Assembly (NCBI GenBank): GCA_030704615.1
Contig: CM060732.1
Coordinates: 5,580,001 to 5,644,000, forward strand
DNA: 64,000 nucleotides
Source: Takakia lepidozioides
Lineage: Eukaryota; Streptophyta; Takakiopsida; Takakiales; Takakiaceae
Direction: 5' to 3'
Part shown: piece by piece, positions 10,451-20,714 of the stretch
How the letters are laid out: every line of letters begins with the position of its first letter
Position numbering within the stretch: position 1 is the first letter of the stretch
The notes under the pieces: model-generated
The model's input: the letters and a program-made list of their open reading frames with translations, nothing else
What the model was told of the DNA's origin: nothing
Databases searched by the model: none
Position numbers and translations under genes: made by a program

Positions 10451-11500
10451 CCCGGATGGAAATTCGGCGCCGAATTTCCATCCAGCAGGTAATTCGAATC
10501 CCCGACGGATGGAAATCCGGCGCCGCATTTCCATCCTGCAGGTAATTCGAATCCCCGACGGATGGAAAATCCGGCGCCGAATTTCCATCCTGCAGGTAAT
10601 TCGAATCCCGAACGGATGGAAATTCGGCGCCGAATTTCCATCCAGCAGATAAGTGGAATCCCGGATGGATGGAAATCCGGCGCCGAATTTCCATCCAGCA
10701 GGTAAGTTGGATCGCTGGCGTATGGATATTCGGCGCCGAATTTCCATTCACCAGGTATTTCATCGCTCAGAATTACCTTCCTGCAGGTAATTCTGATCGA
10801 TAAAGGTAGGAAGGAAGGTAATTCCTCGCTCAGAATTACCTGCACGAAGGTAATTCATCGATCAGAATTACCTGCAGGAAGGTAATTCTGAGCGATGAAA
10901 TACCTGGTGAATGGAAATTCGGCGCCGAATATCCATACGCAAGCGATCCGACTTACCTGCTAGATGGAAATTCGGCGCCGGATTTCCATCCATCGGGGGT
11001 TCGAATTACCTGCAGGATGGAAATTCGGCGCCGGATATCCATCCATCCGGGATTCCACTTACCTGCTGGATGGAAATTCGGCGCCGAATTTCCATCCATC
11101 CGGGATTCGAATTACCTGCAGAATGGAAATGCGGCGCCGGATTTCCATCCATCCGGGATTCCACTTACCTGCTGGATGGAAATTCGGCGCCGGATTTCCA
11201 TCCATCCGGGATTGCACTTACCTGCTGGATGGAAATTCGGCGCCGAATTTCTATCCATCCGGGATTCGAATTACCTGCAGGATGGAAATTCGGCGCCGGA
11301 TTTCCATCCATCCGGGATTCGAATTACCTGCAGGATGGAAATGCGGCGCCGGATTTCCATCCATCCGGGATTCCACTTACCTGCTGGATGGAAATTCGGC
11401 GCCGGATTTCCATCCATCCGCTTCGGAATAACCTGCGTGAGGGAAATTTCACGCGCCGCCCTACCTGCGCGGATGGAAATTCGGCGCCGGATTTCCATCC
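10451..11500. repeat. 53-bp palindromic satellite with inverted centre
   Basis: GGCGCC cores sit at 10466, 10519, 10573, 10626, 10679 and 10732, then at 10974, 11027, 11080, 11133, 11186, 11239, 11292, 11345 and 11398. Spacing is 53 bp (once 54). Each core is the centre of a palindrome of up to about 30 bp, GGATGGAAATTCGGC plus its reverse complement. The linker is a GGTAATTCGAATCCCGG-like sequence, and the array is mirrored about position 10829. Because 53 is not a multiple of three, the same peptide-like pattern appears in all three frames of both strands. The long open frames here are therefore by-products of the repeat, not genes. Confidence 0.9.
10718..10940. repeat. Near-perfect inverted repeat, 84-bp arms
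   Basis: Positions 10718-10801 are the reverse complement of 10857-10940, around a 55-bp spacer centred at 10829. Symmetry continues more loosely on both sides because the flanking 53-bp arrays also point away from the centre. The spacer is made of TACCTGCA-GGAAGGTAATTC pieces. The same linker occurs near 45.31-45.34 kb. Confidence 0.85.
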
Positions 11501-12960
11501 ATCCGCTTCCGAATTACCTGCGTAAGGGAAACTTGACACGCCGCCGCACCGAATTTGAAGCGCCGACTTACCTGGAGGATGGAAATCCGGCGTCGGATTT
11601 ACATCCATCTGCGCTCCGAATTACCTGCATGATGGAAATTTTGCGCTCCGACCTACCTGTGGATGGAAATCCGGCGCCGGATTTCCATCCATCCGCTCTT
11701 CGAATTACCTGCATGACGGAAATTTTGCGCGCCGACTTACCTGGCGGATGGAAATCCGGCGCCAGATTTCCATCCATCTGCTCTTCGAATTACCTGCATG
11801 ACTGGAAAAATGGCGCCGAATTTCCGATTTTGGTGCCAGTCAGATCTGGGACTTAGCCATTTTCGGCCCCGAACTGGAAAAATGGCGCCGAAAAAAAAAA
11901 TAAAAAATGCCATTTTTCGTGTTCGGGGCCCAAAACGGCTAAGTCCCAGATCTGACTGGCACCAAATTCGGAAATTCGGCGCCATTTTTCCAGTCATGGA
12001 GGTAATTCGAAGAGCGGATGGATGGAAATCCGGCGCCGGATTTCCATCCATCCGCGCTCCGAATTACCTGCATGATGGAAATTTTGCGCGCCGACCTACT
12101 CCGGTGCCGGATTTCCATCGATCCGCTCTTCGAATTACCTGCATGACTGGAAAAATGGCGCCGAATTTCCGATTTTGGTGCCAGTCAGATCTGGGACTTA
12201 GCCATTTTCGGCCCCCGAACTGGAAAAATGGCGCCGAAAAAAAATTAAAAAAAAAATGCCATTTTTCGTGCTCGGGGCCCAAAACGGCTAAGTCCCAGAT
12301 CTGACTGGCACCAAAATCGAAAATTCGGCGCCATTTTTCCAGTCATGGAGGTAATTCGAAGAGCGGATGGATGGTAATCCGACGCCGGATTTCCATCCAT
12401 CCCGCGCTCCGAATTACCTGCATGATGGAAATTTTGCGCGCCGACCTACCTGGCGGATGGAAATCCGGCGTAGGATTTCCATCGATCCGCTCTTCGAATT
12501 ACCTGCATGACTGGAAAAATGGCGCCGAATTTCCGATTTTGGTGCCAGTCAGATCTGGGACTTAGCCATTTTCGGCCCCAAAAAAGAAAAATGGCGCCGA
12601 AAAAAAAAAAAAAAAAAAACGCAATTTTTTTAGTTCGGGGCCGAAAACGGCTAAGTCCCAGATCTGACTTGCACCAAAATCGGAAATTCGGCGCCATTTT
12701 TCCAGTCATGGAGGTAATTCGAAGAACGGATGGATGGAAATCCGGCCGAAAAAAAATAAAAAATAAAAATAAAAATACGTCATTTTTCTTGTTTGGGGCT
12801 CAGTCAGATCTGGGACTTAGCCATTTTCGGCCCCGAAAATGGCTAAGTCCCGAGGGTGGCTGGTACCAAAATCGGAAATTCAGCGCCATTTTTCCAGTCA
12901 TGCAGGTAATTCGAAGAGCGGATGGATGGAAATCCGGCGCCGGATTTCCATCCGCCAGGT
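11500..12960. repeat. Hairpin-type GGCGCC satellite
   Basis: Units alternate between GGATGGAAATCCGGCGCCGG-type palindromes with a CGAATTACCTGCATGA linker and three large hairpins at 11797-11998, 12142-12347 and 12506-12710, plus a shorter fourth at about 12795-12905. Each hairpin has arms of about 77 bp around an A-rich loop. One arm begins CATGACTGGAAAAATGGCGC and contains CAGATCTGGGACTTAGCC. Transcripts in either direction could fold into long double-stranded RNA. No coding content. Confidence 0.85.
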
Positions 12961-12989
12961 AGGTCGGCGCGCAAAATTTGGGGGAGAAG

Positions 12990-13215
12990 ATGCAGAAATT
13001 CCTAGGAGGTGAGGTGGACAGTCCCCAAGACGGGATTTTTGAGAGGCATAGTGGAACTGATGCATCACAAAGCTCGGAGGATGAGGGGGATGAGGGGGAT
13101 GAGGAAGAAGGTGGGGCAAGTTCCTCGGAGGGTGTAGGAGAGTAGTGCCCATTCCGGCTATGACAGTTAGAACACACTTGTATAGACGTGGCTTGCCACA
13201 AAATTTGCAATAAAA
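12990..13215 (+). pseudogene. Orphan 3' end of the methyltransferase-like gene
   Basis: This stretch matches the reverse complement of 37805-38043 closely along its length, including GATTCCTAGGAGGTGAGGTG-like sequence, the GAGGATGAGGGGGATGAGG run and CTTGTATAGACGTGGCTTGC. Both copies end at TTTGCAATAAAA, which contains an AATAAA polyadenylation signal, and then diverge. Here an acidic, Ser/Glu/Asp-rich frame stays open from about 12993 to a TAG at 13143-13145, while in the other copy that frame is broken. Upstream the sequence joins the palindromic satellite directly, so the body of the gene has been deleted. Confidence 0.7.
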
Positions 13216-13249
13216 GCAGCCCCCCCTTGAGGTCCATCTTGCGTGGCAG

Positions 13250-13825
13250 GTGGCTTACTTGGCTTGTTGTGCGTTGTGTCGCACCATCACCGACACCCTG
13301 CTGTATACGCGCAGTAGGGTCACTAGGCGGTCGGCCCCATTGAGGGAGTGCGTGGGGCGCACTATTTGTGGCCATCGCCTCGCCTTCGTAGACTGGTTGA
13401 TTGGAGTCGGCCCAGGAGAGGACGGAGTCGAGAGTGAGCGTCTCCCACACCCGAGGAGGGCCTGCCGACCATTCTTACCACCGTGGTACTGTCACCGAGG
13501 AACCACGTCATCAACTCTGATTCGTGAGTTGATTTCATCTGGTTCATTGACGCTACTAGACACAGTTAGAGACCGCCCAGTAGAGAGTTCTTTTGTTGCA
13601 TCATCTGCTGTAGCTCGTAGGACACTACCACCGGACCCAGTTCGGTCAATAGTTTTTCCTTTTGGTCTGAGGGTCCCTTGGGCACAGTTGCCTCGTTTAC
13701 CCGCCCGAGTGGTACATGCCGCCTCTTCAGTAGAGAGTGCCCCGAGTGGACTGACTGAGTACACTTCCTCGAAGGAGGAAGAGGACGAGCCCGCCACTAG
13801 TAGCCATCCTAGTGGGTCGGATTAG
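13250..13825 (+). CDS. Unknown open frame, 191 codons
   Basis: A continuous plus-strand frame from an ATG at 13250 ends at a TAG after an acidic SSKEEEDEPATSSHPSGSD tail. It is Arg/Ser/Pro-rich, without a signal peptide, membrane segment or motif I know. It starts just past the end of the methyltransferase-like fragment and may be part of another decayed element. It could also be a chance frame in GC-rich DNA. Confidence 0.2.
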   Translation: MAYLACCALCRTITDTLLYTRSRVTRRSAPLRECVGRTICGHRLAFVDWLIGVGPGEDGVESERLPHPRRACRPFLPPWYCHRGTTSSTLIRELISSGSLTLLDTVRDRPVESSFVASSAVARRTLPPDPVRSIVFPFGLRVPWAQLPRLPARVVHAASSVESAPSGLTEYTSSKEEEDEPATSSHPSGSD

Positions 13826-13829
13826 AGGT

Positions 13830-14730
13830 CTTTTATCGTTGATCCCGGAACTCCTACTATAGGGGTCCGGACCTCATTTGCTTTGATTGCTGAAGAGTAT
13901 GGTAGTGACGTGCGGGTCAGCACCATTGTACCAAACCAGCACCGTTATATGGGATGATTGCTTATGACAGGACTAACACAGCGGTAGAGGTGGGTCACTA
14001 ATAAGCCAGTGTAGAACCCTGTTTGGGATGTCCTTTGATGAAAATGAAACGCATCCGACACCGATTCTTCCATACACCACGGTCTACCTGAGAACGGATC
14101 GAAGAATATATCCGGTATTTGGGTGAAAAGAAGGTGCATAAGAAACGTTGGAACACCCGAACTCTACCCGACAGCACCACTTAGAATTTCTACTGGTGCC
14201 CAGACAGATTTGTATTTCCGGGTTGTCCCTGTCCAGGTATTTACTTAGGAGCATTACACCCGAGGTCATCATCCGTAGCCCACCTAAGGTGGCAAGTCGA
14301 TTTCTTTACTCACTGTGAGTCTTGTCAGTTCATTGCAAACCAGCACTTGATACTCCGATCGGAGTGCTCGCATTGCGAGGGGCCGTGGCCAATTGGGTAT
14401 CCCTTGATGCACCATAGATTGCACACTGACTCAATACGACAAACAAGACTAGACTATGAAACGTGGCCCGAGCAAGGCATGATGCATGAACAAGAATCAA
14501 ATATGAACTTTATGTATATAAAAAGAGTACATGATCCAACGACGCTACCGCGTGAGCCTGGCGCGTGAGCGTGTGAGCGTACGCTCACACAATGATGACA
14601 TGGCGTGAGCCTACGCTCACGCTGCTGACATGGCGCTGATGCTGACGTGGCGTGAGCCTGGTCCAGGTCATGCCACGTCACCACAAAGAAGGTGGGCCTA
14701 TAACCGTGGAGCCCCGAACTGCTGATTTCA
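13830..14730. repeat. Non-coding; GTGAGC-rich repeats near the right end
   Basis: No convincing gene. Between about 14548 and 14665 the words GCGTGAGCCT, GTGAGCGTACGCTCACAC and TGACATGGCG recur in both orientations, including the palindrome GTGAGCGTACGCTCAC. Upstream, short open pieces such as FFTHCESCQFIANQH loosely resemble a retroelement integrase zinc region, too weak to call. Confidence 0.35.
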
Positions 14731-14775
14731 CCACATGAAGGTGAAACGGATGAAGGGTTTTGGGCTTCTGGAGTT

Positions 14776-15010
14776 CAACCTTCTGTTAACAGGAGCTTCA
14801 TTTCGTAGAACTGAAATGAACCTCGTGTCGACACAAGGGGGATTTGGAGAACTTCAACAAAACCTCGTGTTAACACAAGGTTGTTTTCCTGGAACAAAAA
14901 TGAACTTCGTGTTGACACGATGTTGTTTTCTGAGAACTAAAATCATCCTTGTGTCAACACAAGGAGGATTTGGAGAACTTCAAGTAAACCTCGTGTTGAG
15001 ACGAGGTTGA
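14776..15010. repeat. 42-bp tandem repeat with internal palindromes
   Basis: Six units of 42-43 bp. Each has an inverted core such as CCTCGTGTCGACACAAGG (14821), CCTCGTGTTAACACAAGG (14864) or CCTTGTGTCAACACAAGG (14948). Because 42 is a multiple of three, a plus-strand frame from 14735 stays open and yields a 14-residue repeat (NLVLTQGCF.. type). I do not think it is a gene: the start context and downstream sequence give no support. It lies just beyond the 3' end of the SWIM/DDE transposase. Confidence 0.7.
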
Positions 15011-15190
15011 TTTGATCATCTGTCTATCTGAAGGTAGTTTCTTGTGTTTGCTAATGAAAAGAGAATGACAAACCAATGCGACAAATGCATTGACCCACGC
15101 ATAGCAAAGATGTTTGACGTCATACATTGAGAGTCACTGGACTTGAATAGTCATTCCATTACAAGTTGTAGTCAAGGAAAACACCGATTT

Positions 15191-17877
15191 TTATGGGCTT
15201 GTATCCCGCTGTAGAAGTGTGTTGACTTCGTTGAAACTCATAGTGGCTTGGTGAATGAAGAAGTCGCGCTTTGGATCACAAACCATCCTTCTCAAGAAGA
15301 CGAAGTAAAGGTGTTTGCACGGTATGAACTTCCCTCTCTTTCCCAAACTACTTGAAAGCATACCAACAAAATCTAGACATGTACAATTGGGAAAATTGGA
15401 AACAGTGATTTCGTACGTCCTGTCCTGCAGCGCAGATGCGGATGAGATCATGGTGAAGACCCGACCATACCCTGGATCAGGCACTTCCATTGTTCCCGCA
15501 ACACGAGCGTGAAGCATTCTGGCGGACTCAATTTTGCCGTAGTGTTCTGCGGTTGGAGGGAATCGTCGAACAAGCTTCCCGTTCCGTCTGGTTGGCCACA
15601 AGTGAGCGTCAGGCGGAGGTACCCGTGAACCGCTTCCACTTGAAGCACCTTCACGTGCAATGGAATGTCTGGCTAGGGAGAAACCCGCCTCTTCCAGCAT
15701 TGCAATCTCTCGGTGAGTGAGACCTGTGCCCATCTTCACAGGCCACACGGTTGGTGGAGTAGGCTTCCTTACCACGGAAGGCCTCACTGTACCATGCACA
15801 CATCTCCCACAATCGTCAGCGCAGAACCAGAACTTGTGGTTCTTTGCCTCGCCTTGTCCGTAAGGGAGAAACAAACCCGTGAATGTAGGAGCTGCAGTGC
15901 GTTCTTTCCCTCTGGAGATTAATGATGTACATTTTTCATGATTGGTGGCCCTGATCGCCGCGCATTTCACACGAGATCCAGCACTTGTGCGTTCTATATG
16001 CCAAACCTCGTCCAAGCCCATGGACTCGATTATATGCGGCACCACGTTGTGGTCTTCAACCATTGCAGTGACAATGCTTGATGCAGGGGTCCGGTTTGGG
16101 CCAGAGTAGCCCTCACCTGTGGATGTTCCGCAATTCCATCTCTGATCCAAGTGAACACGTGGCGTCGAGAAGTTCACCCTGTCCGGCCTATGGGAATCTG
16201 CATCCGATCCGGGAGGGGTGTCCAATTTCCGTTTGCAAGACCCGAATCTCTCTTCGCCTTCCAGATGGGGAACTCTTCCCACGAGAGGGGTGCCATCTGC
16301 ACATATGCTCACTGCCCGCGCTATTTTGCTGGGATCCCCTGATCTTCCAGCTGCCCGCAACATCAACTCGCTCCTGTCCGGACCTTTGCCACCAAGGCCA
16401 CCCCTCAAGAATGACCTATATCTGGTTTGCTGCTGCAGAGCACGAATGAGGTCATCGGCCGTCGCCGCATACAAATCTCTCCCTTTTTTGCCGGATTGTT
16501 GCAACCAGGCATTGTGCACTGTCTCTGCAAGATTGCAAGAAGGCATGTCCGCCATCTCCTCAATGGACATATGCTGCAAGGAAAAAAAACAGAAAGCCGA
16601 TATTAGGATTGGACCCTGAAAGATATATCCGAAGCACCCAAACGAAGGTGAATACAAACCACTCACCGTTGTCATGGCCGCTCCCCACTGTCGGTAACGG
16701 AAGTGCCAAAATGCGAACCAGTCTTGCAGTGCCCTCATGCTGTCCTCCGATGCCGCTCCAGATGAGTACCACCAGGCACGAATTGTCTGGAACAATGTAT
16801 TCGCTTCCCCCATAGTTTTGGCGTCCTTGTACTGGTTGCACAGTTGGCGATGCATAGTCTGCATATCTGGCTTGATGTATGTCTTTGTGTGTTTGTCCAG
16901 GGATTGTGTCCAATGGAAAAGACATGTACGTTCTCTTCCAGGCATTGGCACTTTTGGGTCTCCCGTCCCGAACACAATGCGGACAGCGTTGAAGTTAGCT
17001 TGAGCACTATCGGCCATGAAACCAACGAAATTGGGAGATGGGAGACCATTGGAGGCCATAACTCGAATGAGAGCTTCCCACATGAGCTGTTGTGAATCTG
17101 TGTCCTCTGACTGCATGTCACACACTGCAATTGTCATGACCCGCTGGTACACAGGGTCGTAAACATGACATGCCATTGTGGTCCAGTCTTTAACCCTCTT
17201 GACATGATCGAACATAAGGAAGCAGTTGCCAAGATCACCACCCTTCTGCATACGTTTAACCAGGCTGACCCCGCTGCCCTCACCTTTTGTGGACATTTTG
17301 AACAAGAACACTTTCCTGGCTCCTTGTCCCGGGAAAACGCTGTCTTGGATGTAGTCATACATGCTCCTTTTCTTCAAATCCATAATATTGTCCATATAAC
17401 CTCGGCTCCCAGAGCCCATTCTTAAAGCGTTCACCTGATTCCTAATGTTTGGAGAAGTCAAAGTTGAGAAATGGTCCATAACAGTGTCCAAAGCCGATCC
17501 CTCCAGTATTCCTCCAACCGAATTTGATGCACACAGAATACGGCTTTCCAGAAAGGACTTGCTCGCCCCCATGGCAATTGCAGATGTGGTTCCAGTTGGA
17601 TTGGTATCCAACTCTTGCCTTATCAGACGCGAGACTGTGTCAACGCTCTCCCTATAATCCCCCTTGGACACAGGGTGGTTGTGAAAACCGAAATGGACAC
17701 AGGCTCTAGTCAGGGTTTTGAATCGATGCACCACATAATACATTCTGGCGCCACACAAAGCAAGGCAGCAAGGTGGTACCCTACAGAACTTGCACACAAA
17801 AGTGTTACTGTATGGTGGTGTCCCCCCAGGCTTGAATGGATTCTCACTGACACCATCCCATTCGCTTTGGTTTTGCA
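15191..17877 (-). CDS. DDE transposase with SWIM zinc finger (5' end in gap)
   Basis: Minus-strand coding sequence of a Mutator-like (MULE-type) transposase. The frame is open to the gap edge at 17877 and ends at 15191. A 93-nt intron (16666-16574, CG/GTGAGT..CCTTGCAG) has no stop, so the raw frame reads through it with a 31-residue insert. In order: a Cys cluster (CKFCRVPPCCLALC), a FPGQG block, likely catalytic Asp residues in LMFDHVKRV and GFMADSAQANFNAV, a CLFHW C..H element, likely catalytic Glu in NLAETVHNAW, and a C-terminal SWIM finger (CTCLDF, then CKHLYFVF). No internal stop is seen over about 860 residues, so this copy may be recently active. The N-terminal part is hidden by the 500-base gap. 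The copy at 46.6-49.1 kb is a diverged relative. Family placement rests on motif layout. Confidence 0.7.
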
Positions 17878-18377
17878 NNNNNNNNNNNNNNNNNNNNNNN
17901 NNNNNNNNNNNNNNNNNNNNNNNNNNNNNNNNNNNNNNNNNNNNNNNNNNNNNNNNNNNNNNNNNNNNNNNNNNNNNNNNNNNNNNNNNNNNNNNNNNNN
18001 NNNNNNNNNNNNNNNNNNNNNNNNNNNNNNNNNNNNNNNNNNNNNNNNNNNNNNNNNNNNNNNNNNNNNNNNNNNNNNNNNNNNNNNNNNNNNNNNNNNN
18101 NNNNNNNNNNNNNNNNNNNNNNNNNNNNNNNNNNNNNNNNNNNNNNNNNNNNNNNNNNNNNNNNNNNNNNNNNNNNNNNNNNNNNNNNNNNNNNNNNNNN
18201 NNNNNNNNNNNNNNNNNNNNNNNNNNNNNNNNNNNNNNNNNNNNNNNNNNNNNNNNNNNNNNNNNNNNNNNNNNNNNNNNNNNNNNNNNNNNNNNNNNNN
18301 NNNNNNNNNNNNNNNNNNNNNNNNNNNNNNNNNNNNNNNNNNNNNNNNNNNNNNNNNNNNNNNNNNNNNNNNNNNNN
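17878..18377. other. Assembly gap, 500 N
   Basis: Exactly 500 unknown bases, probably a scaffold gap of arbitrary size. It hides the 5' end of the minus-strand transposase and the start of the plus-strand gypsy fragment, so how these two elements meet cannot be seen. Open frames reported across it are meaningless. Confidence 0.98.
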
Positions 18378-20300
18378 GGAAGATGAGCTGAAAAAGAACA
18401 AGCGTTTCAAGAGCTCAAGGCGAGGTGACCTCGGCGCCCATCTTGAGGACGACCTATCAGGGGGCGTCCTTTTCAGTGCATACAGATTGGAGCATCTGGG
18501 GCTTGGAGCGGTGCTCACACAGGTGGATGATGAGGGAAGAGAGTCGTAGTGGCTTATGCTAGCAGCTCGAACAAGCTGCAGAGTATAAGTATAGTTCATT
18601 GAGGGAGAATGCTTAGCTGCAGTGTGGGCCGTGGCACACTTCAGGGGTAATCTATACGGCAATCTCTCACCCTTGTAACGGATCACAACCACTCAAAATG
18701 GTTGATGGAGTCAGAAAGCTTACGGGGAAGCTTGCACGGTGGGGCACTCATCCTCAAGAGTATGACTTTCAGGTGGGTGCATCGACCGGGTGGTTGGTCA
18801 ATCGCAATGCAAGATGGGTTGAGTCGCAATCCATGCACGACCAACAAGATGACAATGGAGTCGGTGGCATGGAGATGGACGAGGAGATGGTGCCCGGATG
18901 GGATGGATCATCTGCATTTCTGTGTATCTGGCAGCGGAAAGGCCAGGTTGGACTGCAACAGGATGACTGTAGATCAAGTGTCTGAGGACCCTGAGGCCAG
19001 CAATGAGCAGTGGTGGCGCCGACAAAGATATACATGAGGATTCAGAGTGGTGTTGACTACCTCCGCACTGGAGACACGGGAGCCACCGTGACTGCCAAGG
19101 AGAGGGATCGGATCCTACAACGAGCCAAGAGGTTCAAGTGGGAGGGGACACACCTGTTCTGAGTGTGGGGATGGTCGAGTGAGGGATTGTGCCTCACCCA
19201 ACACAGCGGGCACGGTTAGTGCGCCATGCCCATGAGGAGTTGGGGCATTTTTGGGGTGCAACGCACTCATAGTCTACGCAGGGGGCAAGTATTGGTGGCG
19301 TGGTATGCACACAGAGGTGCAACAATTTGTGGTAGGTGCATGGGTGTGGACAGGGTGCGTGCTTCATTCAACGCCCCTACTCCACAATTGCACCCTCTTC
19401 CGATCATGGGATTGGGCTACAGGTGGAGTCTTGACTTCGCAGGGCCGTTGCCACTGACATGCGCCACAACAAGTACGTGTTGGTGATGGTGGAGAGCACT
19501 TTTCCAAGTTGGATGAATGGTTCCATTGCCTGATAAGGCTAGTGAGGGAGCTGCGTATGCATTCTTGGATTGTGTGCTTAGCCAATTCGTCTTGCTCCAG
19601 CTGAGGTACTCACGGACCAAGGGAGAGAGTTCTTGGGGGAGTTTCAGGTGTTGTGTGACAAGGCCTTGATAGACCACCGCACCACTTCGGGATCATCCTG
19701 AGGCCGATGGCTTGGCAGAGAGAGTTGTTCAGACAGTAAAGAGGGGTTTGCGCAAGTATGGCTTGCAGAAGGGACACCTAGGAGATTGGGACCTTCAGGT
19801 TCCTGGTTAGCCATGGGCTACAGGTTCAGAAAGCAAGCATCACTTGCCTCCTTTTCACCATACTTTCTTCTCTTTGGCCGAGAGCGGATTTGCCGACATC
19901 CATTTGCAGAAGAAGCTGCTACAGTTCTTAACCTGACGATCCGGAAGTGTGGGCACGTGCATGGAAGCAGCGGTGCAGAGTTGTCAAGAGAGTCATGCCA
20001 TGGCTTTCGAGAACCTTCATTGCACAACACCGTGATACGTTGAGGTATGCGCTACCATACGTGGTGGGGGGCGGTGGGGGTATCGTCCTGGGGTTCGGAG
20101 ATTCAACCCTGGTGATATGTCTATCTGCAGCAAAATGCTCCTACGACCCTGGATGTTGACTGCAGGACGTGTTATTTTGAGGGTTCGAGAGGTCTTGCCC
20201 TCAGGCGTCTTGGTTGGAGGGTCGGGGGATGGCAGAAATGGAAGGACCATTGTGCGTAATTATGAGCCATTGTCACCTTCCGAAGTCGATGGCAGGATGA
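18378..20300 (+). pseudogene. Gypsy-type pol: RNase H and integrase, broken
   Basis: Plus-strand pieces in shifting frames follow Ty3/gypsy order. RNase H: GLGAVLTQVDDEGRE, LTLVTDHN and KLTGKLARW (18490-18740), then VNRNA. A zinc-binding region near 19220-19345 reads HAHEELGHF-type sequence, then KYWWRGMHTEVQQFV. Integrase core: LGYRWSLDFAGPLP (19410), APAEVLTDQGREFLGEF (19600), LAERVVQTVKRGLRKYG (19710) and ASLASFSPYFLLFGRERI (19840). Frameshifts and stops occur throughout, so it is dead. The protease and reverse transcriptase would lie in or left of the gap. This is a different lineage from the gypsy fragment at 49-53.7 kb. Confidence 0.75.
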
Positions 20301-20321
20301 CCCAAACTGGCCGTGGTATCT

Positions 20322-20480
20322 GCAGGTTTGAGGTGCATGTTGTGTGGGTCTGCTAAAGGGGCAGCCACCATGCTGTGTGTGATCGATGCTCTAGAGGTTG
20401 GCATATGGGGCTTGACTCCACCTCTGAGATGGTTCCGGATAGGGATTGGTTATGTCACATTGCATTGGATAGTGGGAGTG
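20322..20480 (+). pseudogene. PHD-finger remnant at the gypsy pol C-terminus
   Basis: Two adjacent frames give LRCMLCGSAKGAATML, then after a one-base shift CDRCSRGWHMG and MVPDRDWLCHI. This is the Cys4-His-Cys3 layout of a PHD finger, with the Cys after HMG lost. It lies directly downstream of the integrase and before the LTR, where many gypsy elements have a chromodomain. PHD fingers read histone H3 tails, so the domain may have guided integration. The copy is broken. Confidence 0.6.
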
Positions 20481-20714
20481 GATACAACCATGGAAGACTA
20501 ACAAGAACGCAAGGCCCAGCTACTAGGAGACCTTGAACACACGAGGTCCTGGCTCAAGTCACAGATTGCAAGACGGCGACTAATGATGGGGCTACTCTTG
20601 TACCCGACCTCTTGTCTATAGAGTTTGAGTGCAATAGGGGCAGTGATAGAGGACTTAGTACGGCTGTGGCTATTACATCTTGTAGCTATCTGGAGGTAGA
20701 GGGACCTACCACCA

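Noticed and set aside
10466-11403. CRISPR-like array of regular repeats and spacers
   Set aside because: The spacers are not unique, repeats and linkers are both repeated, there are no cas genes, and the genome is eukaryotic.
10249-12962. Long open frames on both strands across the satellite
   Set aside because: The same peptide pattern (MEIRRRISI, GWKFGAGFPS, DGNSAPDFHPS) appears in all three frames because a 53-bp palindromic repeat is read in turn. There is no start context, domain or codon bias, so these are by-products of the repeat.
13870-14430. Gypsy integrase zinc region (FFTHCESCQFIANQH)
   Set aside because: One C..C pair and loose similarity only. No integrase core or other pol part is present nearby on that strand.
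15315-17709. Several plus-strand frames of 60-130 codons
   Set aside because: They are antisense to the SWIM/DDE transposase, which is open over the whole stretch.
17615-18692. Open frames spanning the N gap
   Set aside because: They consist of unknown residues joining unrelated sequence on the two sides.
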